Part shown: positions 25,959 through 33,535 of the stretch, one piece after another
Position numbering within the stretch: the stretch's first letter is position 1
Layout: each line of letters starts with the position of its first letter
Assembly (NCBI GenBank): GCA_963811335.1
Contig: CAWERB010000031.1
Span: 266,584 to 330,583 of the forward strand
From: Trebonia sp963811335
GTDB taxonomy: Bacteria; Actinomycetota; Actinomycetes; Streptosporangiales; Streptosporangiaceae
DNA length: 64,000 bases
Reading direction: 5' to 3'
Program-made: the position numbers and the translations under genes
Notes under the pieces: generated by a model
Databases searched by the model: none
Told to the model about the DNA's origin: nothing
Seen by the model: only the letters and a program-made list of their open reading frames with translations

Positions 25959-28331
25959 TCACTCGTTCCTGGCGACCTCGGGGCCTGTGATGCGCTCGAG
26001 CAGCGGGAAGGTGGCCGCGATGATGCCGAGGGAAACGACGATGCCGGCCCCGGTGAGCAGGTAGTAGCCGAGGCCGGGGGCCACCATCGGGTGATTTTGC
26101 GCCTCGGAGGCGAACATCGCGGCGCCGGCGAACCCGGCGCCGATCGCGACGGCGGCGACGGAGAGCAGCGGCACCGCGCCCTCGAGCGCGACGACGCGGC
26201 GCAGCGTGCCGAGCCGGGCGCCGGTGAGCCGCAGCAGGCTGAACGGCCGCTTGCGGTCCGCCAGCCCGGCCGCGATGCCCGTGGCGAGCGTGCAGCCGGC
26301 GATCACCAGGCTGACCAGGATCACCACGTTCGCGAGCTGCTGGTAGGCGTTGTTGGTGGAATTATCCTGCTTGACGATGTCGCCGAGGGTGGACGGCGCG
26401 CTGAGCACGGGGTAGGCGCGTGAGTTCTCAAGCACGGTCCGCGCCTGCTCGATGGCCGCCGTGCCGCCGTCCGTTCCCACGTAGATGGAGTCCACGCCGA
26501 GGCTGTCCAGCCGTGCGGCCGGGACGTTCGCGGCCGGCCAGGTGATTCCGGTGAGGATCGAGTCGTCAAGCACGCCGTACTCGCCGAACCCGGCGGCCGG
26601 GAATGCCGCCGCTGTCGCGCCGGCCGGGCAGCGGCCAAGGGCGGGAACGGTCGCGAGCTGCGCGCACGACATGACGCTCGCCGGGACCGGGCTGAAGTGG
26701 CCGTTGCCGTCCCCGCCGAGGTCGTGGAAGGTCCCGGGGATGGTCAGCCCTGGGTCAACGCGGACCACGACCGTCCCCTGGACTCCGTGAATCGCGTCCA
26801 GCTGCGCGGCGAGCGCCGCGGCGGGTGCGGCCGGCCCGCCGCCGGTCACGGCCGAGCTGTCCGGCGACTCGGCCGCGATCTGCTCACTCAGCATGTTCGA
26901 TTCCGCCACGGTGCCGAACCGGGTGAGGTTCTTGACGTCCTGCGTGCCGATCGCCACCGCGGCGACGGTGGTGACGAACAAGGCGAGGACCAGGCCGCTG
27001 ACGGCGCGGAAGGCGGCCTTAGGGTCGTCGGCGATGCGGCGGGCGGCGATCAGCGTGCCGGGGCGGCTGGTCCAGCGGGCCATGGCCCGCGCGGCGGCCA
27101 TGGTGAGCCACGGGCCCGCGATGAACAGGCCGACGAGGATGAGCGCGAAGCTGGACACGAACGCCTGGACCTGCCCGGAGATGGAGGCCGGGTGACCGTG
27201 CAGGGTCCAGAAGCCAAGCTCGGCCAGGCCGGCGAGCAGCGGGGCCACGCGCCAGGCCCGCGGCGGCTTCGGCCGCGCCCGGCGGGCGACGCCGAGCGGG
27301 GAGATGTGCACCCGGCGCAGCGCGAGCCGGGCCGCGATGACGGCGAAGACCGGCACCCCGATCGCGACCGCGAGGACGTCAAGCAGGCTGAGCGTCAGCT
27401 CGGCGGGGAAGAACGGCTCGCCGATGAACGGCACGCTCGCGACCGGGATGCGCAGCAGGAAGAAGATCCCGAACCCGGCGGCCATCCCCAGGACCGCGGC
27501 CGCCGTCGATTCGGTGGCCGCGATCAGCGAGACCTGCTTGCGGGTCGCGCCGGCCAGCCGCATCGCCGCGAACCGCTCCTCGCGGCGGGCCGCCGACAGC
27601 CGGGTCGCGGTGGCGATGAAGATCAGCACCGGGAGCAGGATGGCCAGCGCCACGACGGACAGGATGAAGTCAATGGAGTTCCTACCGCCGCCCGGGTCGG
27701 TCGGGGAGAACTCCAGCCCCTTGGGGTTCGGCTGTGGCGGGCAGCCAGGGCCACGACACTGGTTCTCGGAGCCAGGCACCGCGTCGGCGATCGACGTCAC
27801 CTGGACGGTATTCGGGGTCTGCGCCAGCTGCGCAGGGGTGCGTCCGATGACGATGACCAGCGAGTCCGGTGACGGCAGCGCGGCCTCGCCGATCGTGCCG
27901 GCCAGGTGGCCGGGGTAGCGGCTGGCGAGCACGTCCGCCGGGTAACTGCGCATCAGCGCGAGCAGCGCGGGCGAGGCGTAGTACTGGCCGGGTGCCGGGT
28001 CACGGGGGATGCCGGGCGGCACCGGGGACGAGGCGCCGGTGGCGGCCACGTCAAAGCGGTCGATGCTCTGGCCGGCGAAGAGGTCGCCCATGGGATGCCA
28101 CCACAGCGGGGCACTGTGCTCGCCGCTGGCCGCCGCCGGGCCCGCGGGCACGGACGAGGTGCCGGTCCAGAACCAGGCGTGGCGGTTGTTCCAGGCGACG
28201 GTCGCGTTGGTGGCGGCGACCGCGGTCAGCAGCAGGCCGACGCCGAGGCCGACCGCCACGGTGAGGATGACCAGCCGGGTGATCGCCTCGCGGCCGCCGT
28301 TGACGACCAGCCGCAGCCCGAGGGGGATCAC
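25959..28331 (-). CDS. FtsX-like ABC transporter permease
   Basis: 790 residues. N-terminal helix (AITRLVILTVAVGLGVGLL), a large extracytoplasmic domain (about 40-225), three helices with an FtsX domain, a linker, a second extracytoplasmic domain and a final FtsX domain (LANVVILVSLVIAGCTLATG, LLSVAAVAIGAGFAGAAMF, LLTGAGIVVSLGIIAATF). This duplicated layout is typical of MacB/LolC-like mechanotransmission permeases. Its GTG start overlaps the ATPase stop as GTGA. The PadR regulator suggests a role in cell-envelope stress or antimicrobial peptide defence (inference). Confidence 0.88.
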   Translation of the reverse strand: MIPLGLRLVVNGGREAITRLVILTVAVGLGVGLLLTAVAATNATVAWNNRHAWFWTGTSSVPAGPAAASGEHSAPLWWHPMGDLFAGQSIDRFDVAATGASSPVPPGIPRDPAPGQYYASPALLALMRSYPADVLASRYPGHLAGTIGEAALPSPDSLVIVIGRTPAQLAQTPNTVQVTSIADAVPGSENQCRGPGCPPQPNPKGLEFSPTDPGGGRNSIDFILSVVALAILLPVLIFIATATRLSAARREERFAAMRLAGATRKQVSLIAATESTAAAVLGMAAGFGIFFLLRIPVASVPFIGEPFFPAELTLSLLDVLAVAIGVPVFAVIAARLALRRVHISPLGVARRARPKPPRAWRVAPLLAGLAELGFWTLHGHPASISGQVQAFVSSFALILVGLFIAGPWLTMAAARAMARWTSRPGTLIAARRIADDPKAAFRAVSGLVLALFVTTVAAVAIGTQDVKNLTRFGTVAESNMLSEQIAAESPDSSAVTGGGPAAPAAALAAQLDAIHGVQGTVVVRVDPGLTIPGTFHDLGGDGNGHFSPVPASVMSCAQLATVPALGRCPAGATAAAFPAAGFGEYGVLDDSILTGITWPAANVPAARLDSLGVDSIYVGTDGGTAAIEQARTVLENSRAYPVLSAPSTLGDIVKQDNSTNNAYQQLANVVILVSLVIAGCTLATGIAAGLADRKRPFSLLRLTGARLGTLRRVVALEGAVPLLSVAAVAIGAGFAGAAMFASEAQNHPMVAPGLGYYLLTGAGIVVSLGIIAATFPLLERITGPEVARNE

Positions 28332-29032
28332 GCCTGCGCCCCGGTGAGCGTGCTGACCTTGCCGTCCCTGACGATGACCTCGCGGTCGGCATAGGCCGCG
28401 ACCCGGGCGTCATGGGTGACAAGGACCACGGTGGTGCCCTGCTCGCGCACGGCCGCGGTGAGCAGGTCCATCACCAGCTCGCCGGACATGGAGTCAAGCG
28501 ATCCCGTCGGCTCGTCGGCGAACAGCACCTCGGGCTCGGCGACCAGCCCGCGGGCCAGCGCGACCCGCTGGGCCTGCCCGCCGGACAGCTCACCTGACCT
28601 GCGGCGCTCGAGCCCGTCAAGGCCCAGCGCGGCGAACCACTTCCGCGCCGCCGTCATCGCCGGCCCGCGGCGCGTGCCGGAAAGCAGCAGCGGCAGCGCC
28701 ACGTTCTCCTCCGCGGTCAGCTCGGGGACAAGCTGGCCGCTCTGGAACACGAAACCGAACTGGTCCCGGCGCAGCGCGCTGCGCCGGTCGTCGCTCAGGG
28801 TGTCAAGCCGCTGCCCGCCGAACCAGACCTCGCCCTCCGCGGGCACCAGGATGCCGGCCAGGCAGTGCAGCAAGGTGGACTTGCCCGATCCGCTCGGACC
28901 CATCACCGCGACGATCTCGCCGCGGTGGACGGTCAGCGAGGCGCCGCGCAGCGCCGGAGTTTCGCCGAACGAGAGCACGAGGTCCCGTGACTCGACCAGC
29001 TTCGTCGTGCGGCCCTCGGCGACGGCGCTCAC
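28328..29032 (-). CDS. ABC transporter ATP-binding protein (MacB/LolD-like)
   Basis: 234 residues from the GTG at 29032, which overlaps the PadR stop as GTGA. Walker A MGPSGSGKSTLLH, Q-loop FVFQSGQLVPELT, signature LSGGQAQRVALARGL, Walker B VLFADEPTGSLDS, H-loop LVTHDARVAAYAD: all intact and LolD/MacB-type. Pairs with the FtsX permease encoded next. A longer frame to 29086 overlaps padR and is unlikely. Confidence 0.92.
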   Translation of the reverse strand: MSAVAEGRTTKLVESRDLVLSFGETPALRGASLTVHRGEIVAVMGPSGSGKSTLLHCLAGILVPAEGEVWFGGQRLDTLSDDRRSALRRDQFGFVFQSGQLVPELTAEENVALPLLLSGTRRGPAMTAARKWFAALGLDGLERRRSGELSGGQAQRVALARGLVAEPEVLFADEPTGSLDSMSGELVMDLLTAAVREQGTTVVLVTHDARVAAYADREVIVRDGKVSTLTGAQA

Positions 29033-29553
29033 TGGTGCACCGCTCGCGCGAGCAGGTCCAGCCTGGCCGCCGTGTGGTCGATCCATCGCAGGTCAGCCTC
29101 CAGTCGGTAGAGCGCGTGGTCGGCGAGCAGCACGCCGAGATGATCCGAGTCCCGCTTGAGCTCGGTGAGCTCGCGCATCCGCTGCAGGTGCGCCGCCCGC
29201 TGGGCGTCCAGGTAACCGACGGCCGGACGATCGAGCATCAGGGCGAGCACTACCTTGGCGAACAGCTCGCTCTGCAGGTCCGGCTCCGGCGGGACCGGCT
29301 CGGCCAGCCAAGTCTCCACGTCGGCGATGCCCGCGTCGGTGATCACGTACCGGCGGCGTTCCGGCCCCGCCTCCTGCTCAACGGGCCCGGCCACCGCCTT
29401 GCCGTCCCGTGCCAGCCGGGACAGCGTTGCGTACACCTGGCTGTACCGCAGGGGCCTGCCCCGGCCGAAGTACGCGTCGTAATCCCGTTTCAGGTCATAC
29501 CCGTGGCTCGGGCCTCGCTCGAGGAGGCCGAGCAGCGTCAGCGGAACACTCAT
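29029..29553 (-). CDS. PadR-family transcriptional regulator
   Basis: 174 residues from the ATG at 29553. The winged helix is MSVPLTLLGLLERGPSHGYD followed by RPLRYSQVYATLSRLARDG and a wing with GPERRRYVITDAG; C-terminal helical dimerisation region. It heads a coupled regulator-ATPase-permease unit and probably represses it. A 32-bp palindrome directly upstream is the likely operator. The frame is open upstream to 29727 but without typical coding content or a ribosome site. Confidence 0.9.
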   Translation of the reverse strand: MSVPLTLLGLLERGPSHGYDLKRDYDAYFGRGRPLRYSQVYATLSRLARDGKAVAGPVEQEAGPERRRYVITDAGIADVETWLAEPVPPEPDLQSELFAKVVLALMLDRPAVGYLDAQRAAHLQRMRELTELKRDSDHLGVLLADHALYRLEADLRWIDHTAARLDLLARAVHQ

Positions 29554-29562
29554 AACCCAGAG

Positions 29563-29594
29563 ACTACTCCAAGAGTATTCTCTTGGAAAGTAGT
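29563..29594. promoter_or_regulatory. Palindromic operator upstream of padR
   Basis: Core CCAAGAG-TATT-CTCTTGG (29569-29586) is a perfect 7-bp inverted repeat, extended by ACTACT on the left and AGTAGT on the right with two extra bases. It lies 10-41 bases upstream of the padR start, so bound PadR would block the promoter or initiation. Autoregulation is typical of the family. Confidence 0.7.
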
Positions 29595-30547
29595 TCGCCG
29601 ATCTGGTCTCCCGTCGCGGAGCGGCCCGCGGGATAGGCGTCGTAGAAGGCACGGCGCGGCCGATGGCCCGGGGACTCGCCGCGGGTTCCTGTCGCCAGGG
29701 GCCGGCGGGGGTGGTGATCCCGGTCACGCCCTGAAGTTAGGCCGCGCCATTGGAAACTGTGCCCCCACTCGCATCGTTGGTCACATTCGCCACCATAGCT
29801 AGGTATTCGGCCGGCCGGGGGGCTCGGCCCGGAAACATTGATGGACGTGTATTGATTACGGAGCGTAATGAGCAAAATCGCGTCGTTCGGCCGGTTCACG
29901 GGCGATTACCGGCCACGATGAAGATTTTGCACCGATGTGGTGAACCACGGTGTGGGTCGTTGCGTATCACAATGTAACGAGTTACCGTCGCAGAGTGTCC
30001 CATCGCTGCGGCAGAACCAAGGCTGTTACTGATGTGACTGAAGGTAACTTCAGTGCAGACGGATGGCTCGACAATGAGGTCGGATCGATGCGGTTTGTTC
30101 GGCTCTAACGCCGCACGAGTGGTCGGTTTATGCCGCACAATGGAGCACGGGATCGGCGCAAGCCCGTCCGTACCTGGTTGCCAGGCACGAACCGGGCGGA
30201 GGAGTGATGGTGCACAGGTTCAGCGTTGCTAGCCGCGATCGCGGTGCGGAGTCGTCCGTGTACGCTGCAGCACCGGCTTCGGTCGGCCAGGGCGGCCCGG
30301 CAGTGACCGCGTCGCTCGCGCTTGTGCACGATTGCCCGCCGGGTGCGGGCGCGATACGACGGGCGGCAAGACGCGCGGCGCTACGGCGCGGCGGTTGTCG
30401 ACCGGTCAGGCGGAAGATGGTATGTAAAGGACATCCGTGCATCTATACGGCTGACGGGGGCTCCATGACCCAGTTCGCGTCCTCGAAGGTCGTGCCTTGC
30501 GGCCACCGGCGCCCGCGCAAGCTCAGTGATGTCCACGGAAGGGAAGG
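29595..30547. other. Gene-poor region before the secretion locus, with small palindromes
   Basis: About 950 bases without a convincing gene. It holds GTGGTGAACCAC (29939-29950), GTAACGAGTTAC (29975-29986) and a perfect 7-bp hairpin ACTGAAGGTAACTTCAGT (30037-30054), all AT-richer than the surroundings. A frame at 30204-30551 has poor protein character. The palindromes may be operators for the downstream type IV secretion-like operon. Confidence 0.5.
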
Positions 30548-30811
30548 ATGATGTCCGTATCGATCCTCGCCGCAGCAGCCCCGCAGGCGGCGATCAACAC
30601 CACAGGTCTCGTCAACTACCTGCAGGGCCTTTTCGGCCCGCTATTCCTCGGACTAATAGGCATCGTAGCGCTCTACTTCCTCTTTACCCGTGAGATCACC
30701 CGGTTCGTGCAATTCATGGTGCTGGCTGTCGCCATCGCCGTGGTCTTCTACACGCCGACCATCGTGGAGACCCTGGCCAAGGGAATAGCGAACGCGCTCG
30801 GGGTCCACTGA
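30548..30811 (+). CDS. Small two-helix membrane protein, first gene of the T4SS-like locus
   Basis: 87 residues: a short Ala-rich start (VSILAAAAPQAAINTTGL), then two hydrophobic helices (GPLFLGLIGIVALYFLF and FMVLAVAIAVVFYTPTI) separated by TREITRF. Size and topology resemble VirB2/TrbC-type pilins or the small Tcp membrane proteins at the head of conjugation operons; sequence alone does not decide. Two ATGs (30548, 30551) follow GGAAGGGAAGG. The next gene starts 29 bases later. Confidence 0.7.
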   Translation: MMSVSILAAAAPQAAINTTGLVNYLQGLFGPLFLGLIGIVALYFLFTREITRFVQFMVLAVAIAVVFYTPTIVETLAKGIANALGVH

Positions 30812-30840
30812 GGTTATCTCGCGCTGAGGAGAGCAGTCCC

Positions 30841-33510
30841 GTGGACCTGCCCACGTATACGAATATCTGGCGGATAGAAAAGCGGCTCTATAAGCTTTAT
30901 GATGTCCGGCTGCCCATGCCGCTGCCGATCAACTGGATCGCCGTATTCGCTGGGATCACGATCCCTTACATCATCCTGCTCATCGCCATAGGACTGCCTT
31001 TCAGTCACACCCTCGTCTGGCTGTACGTACTCCCGCCCGGCGTGCTCACCTGGCTCACCACGCGGCCGGTCATCGAGAGCAAGCGGCTACCCGAACTGGT
31101 CGAGTCGCAGGCCCGTTACCTCACGGAACCGCGGACCTGGGTACGGCTCGCGCCGCTCAGCGAGAAGGACCAGATGGTCCTCACCGCCCGCGTCTGGCGC
31201 AGCCGCCCGCCGCGACGGCCCGCCCGGGCGGCACCCGCTCAGCGCCAAGTACCCACGATGAAGCCGGCCAGAGAGTCCCGGCCGATGCACAACGGACCCG
31301 TGCTCAAGCCCACGTCGGTCTTCCGGCCGGATCCCGCCGCCGCCCAGCGCCAGGTCGTCCGCCAGCAGGAGCGGTCCGGGTCACGCGAGCGGTCCGGGTC
31401 ACGGGATAACGCGCGGGCGCAGGAGCGATCCCGCGCGACGGCGGCCGGCCGCGACGCGGCCCGCCGGGCGCCCGTGCTGCCCGTGGCTCGCTTGGTGCCG
31501 CCGGTTACTCCCGTCACGGCGCCCGGTGCGCCCGGCCTGCCGGGGAGCCTGTTCAGTCCCGTGCCGCATCCCGGCCAGCCTGGCAGGCAGCCACGGGGAG
31601 ACAGCCGGCCGCACGCCCTGCCCGACGTCGTTCCCGCTGCCGCGGCCGCGCCGCCGTCATCTCAGCCGGCCTCAGTCCCCCCGCCCGTGCACGTGTCACC
31701 GCCTGCGGCCAGGCCAGCGTCCGCACCCACTCCATCGCCCGCGCAGCCGCCCCGGCCTGCCCGGGTGGTGGTGCCAGTGCCCCCCGCCAAGCCCGAGCAG
31801 CCGCCCGTGCGAATCCGGGCGGGCGCGCCAGGCGGCGCAAGCCTTGAGCTGTCGCACGATGGCCCGGGACGCCGCCCCGCGCCGGCCGCCCGGCCCGCGG
31901 ACCACGGCGCCTCGGGCGCCGCGCCCGTCTGGCCGTCCCAGCCGCTGCGTACCCCCCAGCCCGCCCAACCCGTCACGCCAGCCACCCTGGGCACCCCGGT
32001 CACTCTCGATGCGCCGGCTAGCCCAGAGCGGCCTGCCCCGGCTGCGCCGTCGGCCGGTGCAAGCCAGTCGGCCTCGTCGGCGCCTGCGCCGCCCGTCTCG
32101 CTGGTGCGGCCCGGCCCGGCCGCGCCGCTGACACCGGCGTTCTCGTCGGACGATCCGGCGCACGGCTGGCCCGCCGCGCCGCGCCCGCTGCGTCCGGTCC
32201 CGCCCGCGGCCGGCACCGTCGCGCCCCAGACTGGTGCGGGCCAGCCCGCGGCCCCGGCGGCGGTACCGCCACCCGCCGAGGCGCTGGCGGCCCCAGTGGA
32301 CACGCCGCCGGCTCGGCCGGAGACGCCAGCGGCGGCGCAGGCACCCGCCATGACTTCAGTCGCCCAGACACCCGCCCCCGAGGCCCCTGCCGACGGGCTG
32401 GTGCCGCCGCCTGTCCGTCCGTCCGCGGCCCCGGCCCCGGCTCCTGCCTCTGCGGCCCCGGCTCCGCCAGCGCAGCCCTCGTTCGCTCCCGTGTCTCCCG
32501 CGCCGGCGGTCGTGTCTCCCGCGCCGGCGGCCGTAGCGCCTGCCCCCGCTCAAGCGCCCGCCGTTGCTGCTCCGGCGCCCGTGCCCGTGGTCCAGCGGGC
32601 CGCGGAGCCCAAGCAGCAGGCCGTGCCGTCGCTCGAGCGGGCACTCAGCGGCCCGGGCCGGGACAGGAACTCCTCCTGGGGCGGCAAGGTCAAGGTCGTA
32701 ACGGGCAACGGTGCCGCGCAGGGCCCCGGTGCCCGCGACCAGGAGGCGCAGGACAGGAACCGCGCCCGGCTGCCACTCGCCGACCCGCGGCGGATCCTCG
32801 TCCTCGGCTGCACAAGCGGCGCCGGGCAGTCCGTCACCGCGTACATGACCGCGTTCATGCTCGCCAGCCTGCGAGAGCAGCCGGTCGCCGCGGTGGACCT
32901 GCACGACGGCACCCTCGCCCGCTTCCGCGCCCCCGCGGCCTGGCTTGAGGAGCTGCTCGCGGGCAAGCCGCCGCAGCACATCACGTCGGGCCGTCCAGAC
33001 GGCCTGCACCCGAGCCCCAAGCCGACCCCGGCGCGGCTCGACGTGGTCGCCTCGCACGAGACACTGGCCGACGGGGACGAGATCAGGCTCGCCGTGCAGC
33101 TGAACAGGCATTACCCGCTGACCGTGCTCGACCCAGGCGCGGCCGGCCTGACCCGGCTGCTCAAGGTGACCGATCAGCTCGTGGTGGTCGTGCCCGCCAA
33201 CGGGGACGCGGCGGGCGCGCTCGCCGACACCCGCGACTGGCTGGACAACAACGGCCACGCGGACCTGGCCATGCAGTCGGTGACGGTGATCAACGGGGTG
33301 AGCCGCCGCTCGCTAACGGACGTGGAGCAGGCCGAGTCCGTCGCCCGCGGCCGGTCGCGCGCGATCGTCCGCGTGCCGTGGGACGACATGCTGCCGGTGG
33401 CCGCCGCGGGCCCGTCCGCGCTCCGCCCCCAGACGCGCGTTGCCTACACCGCGCTGTCCGGGGTGCTTGTCGCGGGCCTGGCCGCCGCTCCCGTGAGGAA
33501 GAAGCAATGA
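30841..33510 (+). CDS. TcpE-like conjugation membrane protein fused to a ParA/MinD-like ATPase domain
   Basis: 889 residues from a GTG with GAGGAGA upstream. N-terminus (about 1-130): YTNIWRIEKRLYKLYD, two helices, LTWLTTRPVIESKRLPEL, SQARYLTEPRTWVRLAPL, as in TcpE-type conjugal transfer proteins. Middle (about 140-640): a very long Pro/Ala-rich, probably disordered linker. C-terminus (about 645-880): SIMIBI-type fold with RILVLGCTSGAGQSVTAYMT as P-loop, AVDLHDG, TVLDPGAAGLTRLLKVTDQL and VVVVPANGDAAGA. The P-loop lacks the usual lysines (GCTSGAGQS instead of KGGxGKT), so ATP use is uncertain. It may tether a cytoskeletal-type switch to the channel base. Confidence 0.75.
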   Translation: MDLPTYTNIWRIEKRLYKLYDVRLPMPLPINWIAVFAGITIPYIILLIAIGLPFSHTLVWLYVLPPGVLTWLTTRPVIESKRLPELVESQARYLTEPRTWVRLAPLSEKDQMVLTARVWRSRPPRRPARAAPAQRQVPTMKPARESRPMHNGPVLKPTSVFRPDPAAAQRQVVRQQERSGSRERSGSRDNARAQERSRATAAGRDAARRAPVLPVARLVPPVTPVTAPGAPGLPGSLFSPVPHPGQPGRQPRGDSRPHALPDVVPAAAAAPPSSQPASVPPPVHVSPPAARPASAPTPSPAQPPRPARVVVPVPPAKPEQPPVRIRAGAPGGASLELSHDGPGRRPAPAARPADHGASGAAPVWPSQPLRTPQPAQPVTPATLGTPVTLDAPASPERPAPAAPSAGASQSASSAPAPPVSLVRPGPAAPLTPAFSSDDPAHGWPAAPRPLRPVPPAAGTVAPQTGAGQPAAPAAVPPPAEALAAPVDTPPARPETPAAAQAPAMTSVAQTPAPEAPADGLVPPPVRPSAAPAPAPASAAPAPPAQPSFAPVSPAPAVVSPAPAAVAPAPAQAPAVAAPAPVPVVQRAAEPKQQAVPSLERALSGPGRDRNSSWGGKVKVVTGNGAAQGPGARDQEAQDRNRARLPLADPRRILVLGCTSGAGQSVTAYMTAFMLASLREQPVAAVDLHDGTLARFRAPAAWLEELLAGKPPQHITSGRPDGLHPSPKPTPARLDVVASHETLADGDEIRLAVQLNRHYPLTVLDPGAAGLTRLLKVTDQLVVVVPANGDAAGALADTRDWLDNNGHADLAMQSVTVINGVSRRSLTDVEQAESVARGRSRAIVRVPWDDMLPVAAAGPSALRPQTRVAYTALSGVLVAGLAAAPVRKKQ

Positions 33511-33535
33511 CCAGGGCGGGGGAGATGAGGCTTAG

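Noticed and set aside
30204..30551. Forward frame before the secretion locus
   Set aside because: Arg/Ala-rich with no domain, no ribosome site and no sign of conservation; its end overlaps the real start at 30548.
31200..32620. Repeats in the Pro/Ala linker as a possible CRISPR or tandem array
   Set aside because: Repeats are irregular codon-level Pro/Ala runs in a coding frame, with no fixed spacer length.
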